NCBI RefSeq assembly: GCF_002286735.1
Contig: NZ_NRTA01000020.1
Coordinates: forward strand, 1 to 64,000
Direction: 5' to 3'
DNA from: Leptolyngbya sp. BC1307
GTDB taxonomy: Bacteria; Cyanobacteriota; Cyanobacteriia; Phormidesmidales; Phormidesmidaceae
Length of the DNA stretch: 64,000 nt
Shown: piece after piece, positions 55,419 through 63,998 of the stretch
Position numbering within the stretch: the stretch's first letter is position 1
Layout of the letters: the number at the start of each line of letters is the position of its first letter
Made by a program: the position numbers and the translations under genes
Notes under the pieces: generated by a model
What the model was told of the DNA's origin: nothing
The model's input: the letters and a program-made list of their open reading frames with translations, nothing else
Database searches by the model: none

Positions 55419-56108
55419 ATGTCTTTAACCGAAATTTTCTCGGCAGGCGGCGTGGTCATGTGGCCGCTGCTACTGTTTTCTGTGTGCGCGATCGCCGTCA
55501 CCGTCGAGCGCAGCTTATTCTGGTTTCGCATCAAAAAGCAAGAGCGCAAAATCGTTAAAGACGTTTTGCAAATTTACCAGGCCAATCCGCCTGCGGTTTT
55601 CCCGAAGCTCAAGCAAAATATCAATCTGCCTATCTCTCGCATCTTTTTAGAAGCGTTGGAGCTAGAAGGGGCCTCGCCTAATCAGTTCCGATTGGCCTTA
55701 GAGAGCGCGACGCAAGCTGAATTGCCTCTTTTAAAACGCTTCAATACCGTGTTTGAAACGATTGTTGCCGTCGCTCCTTTATTAGGCTTGCTCGGCACTA
55801 TTTTGGGGCTCATTCGTTCATTTGCCTCACTGAACTTGGGTGGATTGAATGGGGCGAATACGGGCCTAGTCACGGGCGGCATCAGTGAAGCGCTTGTCTC
55901 AACAGCAGCAGGCATGGTAGTCGCTATCTTTACGTTGTTATTTGCCAATTTGTTCCGGGGCTTTTACAAGCGGCAGATCGCTCTACTCCAGGAATACGGC
56001 GGTCAGCTAGAGATTTTGTACGAATGGCATCACCAGTCTACTTATCAATCTACTGATCAATATCAATCTACTGATCAAAAGGAGAAAGCATATGCAGATA
56101 ATCGATAA
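55419..56108 (+). CDS. exbB: ExbB-type proton channel (MotA/TolQ/ExbB family)
   Basis: About 229 residues from ATG 55419. Three membrane helices: VVMWPLLLFSVCAIAVTVER, AVAPLLGLLGTILGLIRSFA and GGISEALVSTAAGMVVAIFT with the conserved Thr/Ala-rich channel lining. It forms the proton channel that energises TonB. The C-terminal tail has a repeat encoded by TCTACTGATCAATATCAA-like units (QSTYQSTDQYQSTDQ). It overlaps exbD by 17 bp. The tonB partner is 20 kb away at 33199. AT-rich leader with loose Fur-like half-sites near 55261. Confidence 0.92.
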   Translation: MSLTEIFSAGGVVMWPLLLFSVCAIAVTVERSLFWFRIKKQERKIVKDVLQIYQANPPAVFPKLKQNINLPISRIFLEALELEGASPNQFRLALESATQAELPLLKRFNTVFETIVAVAPLLGLLGTILGLIRSFASLNLGGLNGANTGLVTGGISEALVSTAAGMVVAIFTLLFANLFRGFYKRQIALLQEYGGQLEILYEWHHQSTYQSTDQYQSTDQKEKAYADNR

Positions 56109-56541
56109 CGAAGCCGATGAGCCATTGGTAATTAATATTTTGCCAATGATTGATGTGATCTTCGCGATTTTGGCATTTTTCATTATTTCAACGTTGTTCT
56201 TAACCCGCGCAGAAGGCTTCTCGGTAGATTTGCCCGAGGCCGAAACTGCTCAGTCTCAGCAGGAAGCTTTCATTACCGTCACCATTGAGGGCAATGGCAA
56301 TATCTCAATCGATAAAAAGCCGGTTGCTTTGAACGAGTTGACCAAAACGGTGCAGGCGCAAGTCGGCGATCCTCCTGCGGAGGGGCTGCGCCATCGCACA
56401 GAAGCCTTATTGACCGTACAGGCCGATGAAACCATCGACTACGGCCAAGTGATTGCTGTGATGGATCAGCTACGGCGGGTGAAAGGCGCGAGCTTAGGGA
56501 TGGCAACGCAGCAGCCCGCTCAGGCAGGGGACTCTAAATAA
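56092..56541 (+). CDS. exbD: ExbD-type protein (biopolymer transport)
   Basis: 149 residues, ATG 56092 preceded by AAAGGAGAAAG inside the exbB end. One N-terminal membrane helix (INILPMIDVIFAILAFFIIS) carries the proton-accepting Asp of ExbD/TolR (MIDV). The periplasmic part has LLTVQADETIDYGQVIAVMD and LRRVKGASLGMATQ. Works with ExbB and TonB in the inner membrane. Confidence 0.93.
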   Translation: MQIIDNEADEPLVINILPMIDVIFAILAFFIISTLFLTRAEGFSVDLPEAETAQSQQEAFITVTIEGNGNISIDKKPVALNELTKTVQAQVGDPPAEGLRHRTEALLTVQADETIDYGQVIAVMDQLRRVKGASLGMATQQPAQAGDSK

Positions 56542-56715
56542 TCTCAATGAGGCGACAGTTCGAAACTGTTATAGTTTTCAGTCAAAGGTCAATCGCGATG
56601 GGTCATTCCCCGGTAAAACAGGCGTGGTTTAAAAACCGCCGATTTTGGGTAACACTCGCAGCACAAATTAGACCATCGTCGTTGAGGATCTAGCCTACTG
56701 ATTGCGTCAATTCCT

Positions 56716-56844
56716 GGCGTGGTTCAAGCGAGGGTAACACTTTTGATTGGGAATTAAAACCTCAAAGTCCGGCCAAATAGACTTCTGAAGGATCTATCCC
56801 TGACTCAGAGTGTCACCCTGGCGGAACCTGGGTTGAACCATGCC
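56716..56844 (+). mobile_element. 129-bp MITE-like repeat, copy C
   Basis: Complete copy from GGCGTGGTTCAAGCGAGGGT to GGGTTGAACCATGCC, nearly identical to copy A (40158-40286) and in the same orientation. It lies between exbD and the 3' end of the binding-protein gene at 56945, directly against an ISKra4-type end (56844-56873). Confidence 0.85.
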
Positions 56845-56873
56845 GGATTTCCCACACTTTTTTTCGCTCTCGA
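56844..56873 (+). repeat. Solo ISKra4-type terminal repeat
   Basis: GGATTTCCCACACTTTTTTT followed by CGCTCTCG matches the right end of the element at 13170-15301. It joins the MITE end without spacer. Confidence 0.6.
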
Positions 56874-56944
56874 TCATCAGGAAGCCAACAGTGCTGCCCC
56901 CCAGCAGCGTGCTAATGAAGCGAGCAGTACTAGGAGTTTTGTGC

Positions 56945-57907
56945 CTAGCTGGAAGCCTGTAGCAAATACTGCTCTACGTCGTCTAGCACCCAGTCTGCTG
57001 CCAAGGGACTATTGCCCGCCCCCCAGTAGTGGCCCACCGGATACACCTGGTTCTGTTGCACGGCCTTAAGTGACTGCCAAAGGGGGTCGGTTTTCAGGCG
57101 ATCTAACTCGGCCTCGGCGGCGGCGGCAATTTCTGGGGTCGCGCCAAAGGTGAAGAGCAAAATCACGTCTCCATCGGCCTGGGGCAGGGCCTCTTGGCTA
57201 ACCAGCTTTGAAAACGGCGGCTGATCTGGAGTACCTTCATTCTGAGATAGGGGTCGGGCAAATCCTAGATCGGCCAGAATAGAACCACCGAAGCAGTTCT
57301 TCAGATATAAACTGATCTGGCCCGACTGGTCCAGAACCCGTACCAGAGAGACCTGCATGGGCGAGGCGCTCACCTGTGCGTTCAGCGCCTCTACGCGCCG
57401 TTGGTACTGCTCTAGCACCGCCTCCGCCTGGGCCTCCAGGCCCAGCACCTGACCATGGAAGCGAAACGGGCGCTGCCAGTCGGCGGTGGTCTGCATATCA
57501 AAGGCAACAGTGGGGGCGATCGCCGACAGCTGGTCATAGGTGCCCTCTATGTCCCAGGAGGCCCCGATAATCAAATCGGGCTGTAGAACGGCCAGGGCCT
57601 CTAAATTGATCTGATCACTCTGCCCGAGTCGGGGTACTCCCGGCAGTCGCTCGGCCATCTGAGGTAGCAGATTGCTGGCTACCCCAGCGGGCGTCACCCC
57701 CAACGACAGCAGATTGCCCGCAGCGGTACCATCTAGCGCAACCACCCGGCTGGGCTGCATCGGCACACAGGTTTCCCCCAGCGGATGCGACACCATGCGA
57801 CAGTCAGAGGGCGCAGAATTGACTACGGGGGAGGGATAACATGCGATCGCACCGATCGCCACCAGTCCCGCGAGCAGTCCATGGAGTAGCCAGGTTTTGA
57901 GGGTCAT
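56945..57907 (-). CDS. Iron-siderophore substrate-binding lipoprotein
   Basis: 320 residues, lipoprotein signal (LLHGLLAGLVAIGAIAC). Class III binding-protein motifs: RVVALDGTAAGNLLSLGVTP, RLGQSDQINLEALAVLQPDL, IIGASWDIEGTYDQLSAIAP, and DPLWQSLKAVQQNQVYPVGH. It is paralogous to the protein at 51232 (shared DPLWQSLKAVQ.(N/D)(Q/R)VY). It follows the receptor at 57998-60649 by 90 bp on the minus strand, forming an AraC-receptor-binding protein unit. Higher G+C than the neighbours at 35-56 kb. Confidence 0.92.
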   Translation of the reverse strand: MTLKTWLLHGLLAGLVAIGAIACYPSPVVNSAPSDCRMVSHPLGETCVPMQPSRVVALDGTAAGNLLSLGVTPAGVASNLLPQMAERLPGVPRLGQSDQINLEALAVLQPDLIIGASWDIEGTYDQLSAIAPTVAFDMQTTADWQRPFRFHGQVLGLEAQAEAVLEQYQRRVEALNAQVSASPMQVSLVRVLDQSGQISLYLKNCFGGSILADLGFARPLSQNEGTPDQPPFSKLVSQEALPQADGDVILLFTFGATPEIAAAAEAELDRLKTDPLWQSLKAVQQNQVYPVGHYWGAGNSPLAADWVLDDVEQYLLQASS

Positions 57908-57997
57908 AAGTTATTTGGGAGAGTGGGTTTTTAGTTTTTAGTTCTGAGTGCTCAAGATAGCGGCTCGATTTGAAACTCAACATTCAAGACTCGCCTT

Positions 57998-60649
57998 CTA
58001 AAACGTCACCCGATACCCCACCGATACCCGTCGCCCAGAGCCAGCACTGTTGAAAGTGTTAGAAAACCCGGCAGTGCGTTGGGCATAGGCTGGGAAATAG
58101 AGGGTGTCGAAGAGGTTGTTTATCCCAATATCTAAGGTGCCCGGGCCGACATCAACGCTGCTGATCAAATCCACCACGACGTAGCTGTTAATCGGGCTGG
58201 GGTCAACCTCGGCCTCGAAGGCGGCGCTGCGGCTGCCCACGTACAGCAGTTGCAGGCGGTTGCGCCAGCCAGGCTGGGTTTCATTTTCTACATAGGCGGT
58301 GAGCTTGAGGGGTTGAATGCGGGCACTGCTGATGGCGGTAAATTGGCCAGTGTCCTCCAAATCTGCTTCGCCGCCAATCAGGCTAAGGGTGGTGCCTAGT
58401 TGCCAGGTGGGGCTGGGCTGCGCATCTAGGGTGGCCTCTAGGCCGTAGACCCGCTCCGGTGCCCGGACAAGAGCGTAGAGGCCGGTGTCGTCGAGGCCAG
58501 CGGCGTCATCAAACACAAGGCTAGAGCCTAGATCAGAAGTGTTATAAAATCCCGAAATCGAGGCCTGCACTGTATTCCAGTTGCCGCGAATGCCGACCTC
58601 GTATTCGTTGACTTTCTGGGGCTGGTTGACTTGGATGTCTGAATTTACTGTGAAGCCTGGGTCGGCAAAGCCCAGCACTACGCCAAAGTCGGGCACAGAA
58701 AAGCCCTGGGAAAAGTTGGCAAACAGGCTAATGTCGGGGGTGACATCGGCCACCGCACCCACGTTGAAAGCGGTGTCGCTGAAGTCGCGATCGCCCCCGG
58801 TAATTGGGTCGCCAAAAAAGGTGGCATAGTCCCCCACCGAAAAGCCAATGCGTTCGTGGCGTACGCCGCCCGATAGCTGCAACCAGTCAGTGCTCTGCCA
58901 CTGGAGCTGGGAGAATAGGCCCAGGCTGCTGAGGGTATAGGGCGGCACCAGCGGGCGCTGTTCAATCAGGCGGTTGACCCGGCCATTACTGGCGTCAAAG
59001 CTATCGGGGTCAAACAGATTGAAGGTATTGGCGGTGGTTTCGTGGTTGTAGTCTGCGCCCCACAGCAGGCTCAGGGAGTCGGATAGGGGGGTATTTAAAC
59101 CCAGGCGGCCACCCCAATTTTGCGAGTCTAGCTCCCCTTGGAAAATGCTAAAGGCGCGGGGGCGGCGATCGCGCGGATCGCTGCGGGTCACGTTGTCGCG
59201 GTAGTAGAGCTGGCTATCGAGGCTGCCGTTCAGCACATTGTTGTGGCGATAGCTGAGGTTTAGGATCAAATTGCGGTCGGCCTGGGGGCCACCTCCGTCC
59301 GGAAAGCTGAGCTGCCCGACCCTGAGGGCGCGGGCCTTGGGCTCTCCCGGTTCATCATCGACGCTAGGGTCAGAGATCACGTCGCTGTTGCGGCTTTCGC
59401 GATAGTAGTTGAGGGAGAACTGGAGTCGCTGGTTGTCATCAGGGCTGTAGCCCAGACGGGTGAGCAGCGCGAAATTTTCATTCTCATCGGTGCCCTGAAC
59501 AGTGGGAACGCGATCGCCCTCGCCATCAAACAGCGCCCCTGTATCAGACCGCGACAGCGAAGCCAGAATGTCAAACTGCTCATTCCTAGCCGAAACGGTT
59601 TGGCTGGCAAAATAGCCAAAACTCTCACTCTGCAAACTCCCCAAGGCAGCATTGACGCCGACTTCAGACGTGGCTGTAAAGCTCGCTTCATCAGGCTGCC
59701 GCGTAATGATGTTGATAATGCCGCCGGTGGCTCCACCCCCATAAATGGCGCTAGACCCTCGCACCACTTCAATGCGCTCAATCACGCTGGGGTCGAGGGT
59801 GCGTAGCTCGCGATCAAAGTCGCGGCTATTGACATTCTGGGGCACTCCATCGATTAAGATAGCCGCATCCCGGCCCCGCAGAGAAGCCGCCGTAAAGGCC
59901 CGATCCGACGACGGCGCGAGACCCGGCACTAATGCCCCCAAAACATCGTTCAAATCTCGACTGAGAGAAGTCTGCTGCTGAATCTCTTCTTGAGTAATCA
60001 CCGTGACTGACCGGGGAATCGTGGTCGTCTCCTCCTCACTACGGGTTGCCGTCACCACCACCTGAATGGCATCTTCGTTAGAGACTGCCGTTGCTGTGCC
60101 CCTAGCGACAGACAAAACTAAGCTCTGCGCCGCTGCATTAATTGCCGCAGTCGGGGGAGCCTCTGAGCCCGTGATCGCCACTCGCACGCCATCCCCTCGC
60201 GGTGCAACGCTCACCAGCGCAATGCCCTCAGCCGGGTTGGCGACCTGAAACTCACCGCCCTCTGGCAGCGCCAGCGTTGCATTGGCGATATCCACAATCA
60301 GCGCATTGCCCACCACCGACGACGACGCGGCTAGCTCTGCCGACGTTTCTAAAATTACCTCCACGCCATCGGCGGCGGCATTGAGCCTGACAGCCGTAAT
60401 TTGGGCGATCGCTGGGGCGATTTCAGCCAACCCTTCATCTACCGGGGTGGCCGGTTGCTCAACTTGACTGAGCAGAGAGGGTTTTGCCGCCCTTTCATTC
60501 TCCTGCGCTGTAGCTTCGCCACGGGGCACTTCGGTAACAATGCTTACCCCCTGACCTTCAAGAGCTGGCGCTGTCTCGGCCCAAGCTGGGCCCGCCATCA
60601 GCATGAGTACCCCTCCCGCTACCCAAGTCGAACGCTGTAGTTGATTCAT
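57998..60649 (-). CDS. TonB-dependent receptor with AMIN domain (FepA/BtuB-like plug)
   Basis: About 883 residues from ATG 60649 (MNQLQRSTWVAGGVLMLMAG signal peptide); a GTG at 60739 is less likely. AMIN domain (ITAVRLNAAADGVEVILETS), TonB box IQVVVTATRSEEE, plug SVTVITQEEIQQQTSLSRDL, SLRGRDAAILIDGVPQNVNS, IERIEVVRGSSAIYGGGATG, GIINIITRQPDE, and a barrel ending SVGYRVTF. The plug is of the FepA/CirA class, unlike the other two receptors, so it may prefer a different (catecholate) siderophore. It is preceded by an AraC gene and the repeat at 60772-60801. Confidence 0.92.
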   Translation of the reverse strand: MNQLQRSTWVAGGVLMLMAGPAWAETAPALEGQGVSIVTEVPRGEATAQENERAAKPSLLSQVEQPATPVDEGLAEIAPAIAQITAVRLNAAADGVEVILETSAELAASSSVVGNALIVDIANATLALPEGGEFQVANPAEGIALVSVAPRGDGVRVAITGSEAPPTAAINAAAQSLVLSVARGTATAVSNEDAIQVVVTATRSEEETTTIPRSVTVITQEEIQQQTSLSRDLNDVLGALVPGLAPSSDRAFTAASLRGRDAAILIDGVPQNVNSRDFDRELRTLDPSVIERIEVVRGSSAIYGGGATGGIINIITRQPDEASFTATSEVGVNAALGSLQSESFGYFASQTVSARNEQFDILASLSRSDTGALFDGEGDRVPTVQGTDENENFALLTRLGYSPDDNQRLQFSLNYYRESRNSDVISDPSVDDEPGEPKARALRVGQLSFPDGGGPQADRNLILNLSYRHNNVLNGSLDSQLYYRDNVTRSDPRDRRPRAFSIFQGELDSQNWGGRLGLNTPLSDSLSLLWGADYNHETTANTFNLFDPDSFDASNGRVNRLIEQRPLVPPYTLSSLGLFSQLQWQSTDWLQLSGGVRHERIGFSVGDYATFFGDPITGGDRDFSDTAFNVGAVADVTPDISLFANFSQGFSVPDFGVVLGFADPGFTVNSDIQVNQPQKVNEYEVGIRGNWNTVQASISGFYNTSDLGSSLVFDDAAGLDDTGLYALVRAPERVYGLEATLDAQPSPTWQLGTTLSLIGGEADLEDTGQFTAISSARIQPLKLTAYVENETQPGWRNRLQLLYVGSRSAAFEAEVDPSPINSYVVVDLISSVDVGPGTLDIGINNLFDTLYFPAYAQRTAGFSNTFNSAGSGRRVSVGYRVTF

Positions 60650-60771
60650 CACTCCACCCACCAAAATATTAGGGCTAGCAGGCGTTTTGCCTGCATACCC
60701 CAATTGCAACTCACTTGCAAGAAGCTTACTGGATGGCACTAGCCTATAGACAATCGCTTTGGTCAGCAGCA

Positions 60772-60801
60772 GGAATTTTTTGATCCAAACCCGGAATTTT
60801 T
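60772..60801 (-). promoter_or_regulatory. Direct repeat, candidate AraC-type operator 3
   Basis: On the minus strand AAAAATTCC occurs twice with a 21-bp period (+ strand GGAATTTTT at 60772-60780 and 60793-60801). It overlaps the stop codon of the AraC gene and lies 123 bp upstream of the receptor start. Confidence 0.5.
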
Positions 60802-61792
60802 AGCCCGCCTGCTCTCTCGCCATCAGGGAGTAGGTTTTGGGGTTAACGCCAAATTTTTTGCGAAAGGCAGCGGCGAAATGCCCCCGGCTTGTAAACCCTA
60901 CATCACGGGCAACTTCGGTGACATTGAGGTGGCCATCGGCCAATAATGTCTTGGCGCGTTCCATGCGGTAGTGGTGTAGGCAACCAAATACCGTAGTGCC
61001 AAACAGATGGCGAAACCCCTGCTTCAGGGTAAATTCATTTAAACCAACCTGACGGGCTAACCCATTCAGCGAGGGGGGATCGTTTAGCTGCAGCTTCAAG
61101 ATCTCTCGGACGTAGTGAAGGCGCTGAATATCGTCAGGTTTGAGGGTCTGCTTAGGAGGCTGATCAAGCTGGTGCTGCAACATCTGCTCTAGGTGCAGAG
61201 CCATGAGTTCCCAGACTTTGCTCTCCAGGTAAATTTGCTGGGTCAGGCCCGTATAGGGGCAGTTCAAGATCTGCTGTATGGTCGCCTGCATCGCCACGGT
61301 GGGAGAGGAGGCGTAGGTATAGCGAGCCTGGCTGGGGGCGTTGACCAATGCTTTAACTGGGGTTGTCGATTGCTCTAGGCGATCGCCCATCCAGGTACAA
61401 AATAGCTCAGGTTCCAGATGAAAACTCACGTCCAGCACTTGCAGATCTCGTTCACAGTGGCACACATCACGCTCTGCTAGACCACTGCCAGAAAAGAAAT
61501 AATACTCCGATTCAAAGCTGGCCTTTGACTGCTCTCGAACCAAGCTGAATTCGTATTCTAGAGGGTGCTCCCGGTCCGGTGCTTCAATGATTACATCTTG
61601 ATTAGGTTGATAGTTTGCGATCGCAAGGTCTAACCCCTGACGCGGGTGAATCTTACGGATAAACCCCTTACCTAACTGGGCTGGATAGCTCCAGGTGGTG
61701 TCGAAGCCGCTTGCGCCTGATTCAGTCGGCTTCACAGTTGGATTGGCTTGAATTAGATCCCAGTAGTCGGCCTGAGACAGAGCGATCGTCAT
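60800..61792 (-). CDS. AraC-family regulator (PchR/YbtA-like)
   Basis: About 330 residues from ATG 61792 (MTIALSQADYWDLIQAN), matching the start of the paralogue at 47554; an upstream start at 61825 is unlikely. N-terminal sensing part, then PPSLNGLARQVGLNEFTLKQ, GFRHLFGTTVFGCLHHYRM and LNVTEVARDVGFTSRGHFAA with FRKKFGVNPKTY, the double helix-turn-helix of AraC proteins. It should activate the receptor and binding-protein genes downstream. A Fur-box match lies 47 bp upstream. Confidence 0.9.
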   Translation of the reverse strand: MTIALSQADYWDLIQANPTVKPTESGASGFDTTWSYPAQLGKGFIRKIHPRQGLDLAIANYQPNQDVIIEAPDREHPLEYEFSLVREQSKASFESEYYFFSGSGLAERDVCHCERDLQVLDVSFHLEPELFCTWMGDRLEQSTTPVKALVNAPSQARYTYASSPTVAMQATIQQILNCPYTGLTQQIYLESKVWELMALHLEQMLQHQLDQPPKQTLKPDDIQRLHYVREILKLQLNDPPSLNGLARQVGLNEFTLKQGFRHLFGTTVFGCLHHYRMERAKTLLADGHLNVTEVARDVGFTSRGHFAAAFRKKFGVNPKTYSLMAREQAG

Positions 61793-61838
61793 GGTTGCAA
61801 GAATGTTAATGTCTTTGAATCCCAATTCTGAACCTTAT

Positions 61839-61853
61839 GAGAATTATTGTCAA
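61839..61853 (-). promoter_or_regulatory. Fur box upstream of AraC gene
   Basis: TGAGAATTATTGTCA matches TGATAATnATTATCA at about 12-13 of 15 positions and lies 47 bp before the start at 61792. Confidence 0.65.
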
Positions 61854-61933
61854 CAAGCTAGGACAGGTCTACCAACCCAGCACGTTACGATGAAGGGGTT
61901 TTTTGCACTAACCCCCAAAAAGGTATAGTCCAC

Positions 61934-63245
61934 GTGCGATTCGTTGAGGCCCAGAAGCTATGACATAATCCTTATAGACAAAGGCTTCCAGCCTACTATC
62001 CCCTCGGATGTTAAGGCTGAACTCTCAGTTGGATGTAGGTGAAAGTCCTACTCATCAGACTCGGATGTAACTCCTGAACTGCCCACACCGACCAGACTCG
62101 GGATTCTGGAGAGTGAAGCTGGGAGCAGGGCGCAATCAGACATCAATTGTGGGATGACACTGGCGCTAATAGGGCGTCCTCATGGTGAAATAGAACCTAA
62201 GAAAGCAGCTTAATACCAAGCAGGGACACAACTTGCCCATCCCGACTTTACTGATGCTTATCCCCGCAGCCTTCACTGGATGAGAGCTGTTAGAGTCCTG
62301 GGGAATCAGTGGCTGAAAGGGTTCCACCTAAAAGGACATAGCAATCTGACAGAGGGAACGAACAAAAACGAACCAGGGGTTCCAGGGGAAGGTCGAAAAC
62401 CTGGATAGGCTAGACGAGCAGCAGAAGCCCTCTGACTCGGGTAGGACAGGTCGTAACTGACCTAAGGTGTTCAGAAAACACAACTCAGAGTAGAGCATGG
62501 TTAGACACAGCCCATCGGCCAGTGAACTTTGGCAAAGGCTGCCGTGGAAGAAATTCCGCCGCGCCCTTTTCCGCCTGCAAAGACGAGTGTTCAAAGCTGT
62601 TCGAGCAGGAGACAGGCGCAAAGCGCGGTCGCTCCAGAAGCTGATTCTCAAATCCACCTCGGCAAGACTACTGGCCATCCGTCAAGTGACACAGCTCAAT
62701 GCTGGTAAAAGGACACCCGGCGTAGATGGGAAATCATCCTTGAGTTTCAAGGAAAGATTTGAACTGAATGAAACCCTCAGAACCCATGTCAACGCCTGGA
62801 AACATCAGGGATTACGTGAAATTCCAATTCCTAAAAAGAATGGAAAAATTCGTATTCTCAAAGTCCCCACCATCGCCGATAGAGCTTGGCAGTGCCTCGC
62901 GAAATATGCAATGGAACCAGCACACGAAGCTACTTTTCACGCTCGGAGCTACGGATTCAGACCAGGACGTTCGGCGCATGATGCGCAAAAGTTTCTGTTC
63001 TTGAACCTAAACTCTCGGGTGAACGGAATCAATAAACGAGTCATCGAACTCGATATTGAAAAATGCTTCGATAGGATACGACACTCAGCCATCATGGACG
63101 AACTCATTGCGCCTAGCTCCTTGAAGCTCGGAATTTTTCGATGTCTTAAGGCAGGCGTCAGTGCAGACTTTCCAGAGCAAGGCACCCCGCAAGGGGGAGT
63201 CGTCAGTCCACTGTTAGCAAATGTGGCCCTCAACGGCATAGAGAT
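61934..63245 (+). mobile_element. Group II intron, 3'-truncated
   Basis: GTGCG at 61934 fits the 5' boundary of a group II intron. About 560 nt of structured non-coding sequence (domains I-III region) precede the maturase frame at 62497. The RT is cut at about 63245 by a transposase gene in the other direction, and the 3' part with domains V/VI is not visible. The element is therefore inactive in cis. The 5' boundary is judged only from the GTGCG motif. Confidence 0.65.
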
Positions 63246-63248
63246 GTG
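62497..63248 (+). pseudogene. Group II intron reverse transcriptase/maturase, truncated
   Basis: About 250 residues. N-terminal RT0 region (FRRALFRLQRRVFKAVRAGD, LLAIRQVTQLNAGKRTPGVD) followed by palm motifs IPIPKKNGKIRILKVPTIAD, HARSYGFRPGRSAHDA, IELDIEKCFDRI and GTPQGGVVSPLLANVALNGI. The frame then enters antisense transposase sequence; the YADD catalytic block, domain X and endonuclease are missing. Typical of cyanobacterial group II intron proteins, which are ~550-600 residues. Confidence 0.88.
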
Positions 63249-63998
63249 CCAGCCATAGGCTTCAACCACCTGCGCTCCGGTGAGCGTGGTGTCACTAGAG
63301 AGCAAAATAATCTGTTTGCCATTCGGCAGTTGCGTGAGCACAAACAACACGGGCGTATCGGGGCTATCCCAATAGAATTCAAAGCACTGATAGTAGACCC
63401 GTTGACGTTGGCCATAGAGCCAAACCGTTGCCTGGGTACATTGCTCAATCGGGGCAAACAGCGCTCGTAGCTTCACATCTGAGCCCCACTGTCTCGGTCG
63501 ACCTGGCCCCCGGACGCTGGGATTAGCTGAAAAGGCAGCATGGCCAACCGTCGAAATCGGGACGCGGCTAATCAGGTGTAGACCAGCAGCTCTGAAAGGT
63601 TTTAAGATTTTGGCTGAGGCATAGTAAGCATCTAGGGGGCCATAGCTGCCAGTGACCATAAAGGCGACACAAACGGCTGCCATCTTGTCGACTAGCGTCA
63701 GCCCTCTATCCGCCTCAACTGGCTCAATCCCATCATGTAGCTTCAGTCCTAGGGGAACAGCGAATAGCGCCGAACCACTGCCCAGCAACAGGCTAAGGGC
63801 GCTGAAGTAGTGACCCCGAATCCACTCAGGCTTACTGACATCTTCGGATTCCTGGTGCAAGCCTTTGATACCTGGCATCTTGCGCCCTTCTTTACTCACT
63901 TTGATGCCGTCTCCGGCATAGACTCGCTGCCCTTTTAAGGTCTTGATGCTGGAATGGCTTGATAACCAGCGGCCCCACCGCAAACACACCTCATCCAT
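63245..63998 (-). pseudogene. DDE transposase fragment running off the window
   Basis: The minus-strand product is an internal and C-proximal part of a DDE transposase (RVYAGDGIKVSKEGRKMPGI, HDGIEPVEADRGLTLVDKMA, GPLDAYYASAKILKPF, ILLSSDTTLTGAQVVEAYGW). The N-terminus lies beyond 63998. At about 63245 the frame passes into intron RT sequence, so it is 3'-truncated at the junction. It resembles IS4/IS701-type endonucleases (GD...D...E pattern), but the exact family is not certain. Confidence 0.65.
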
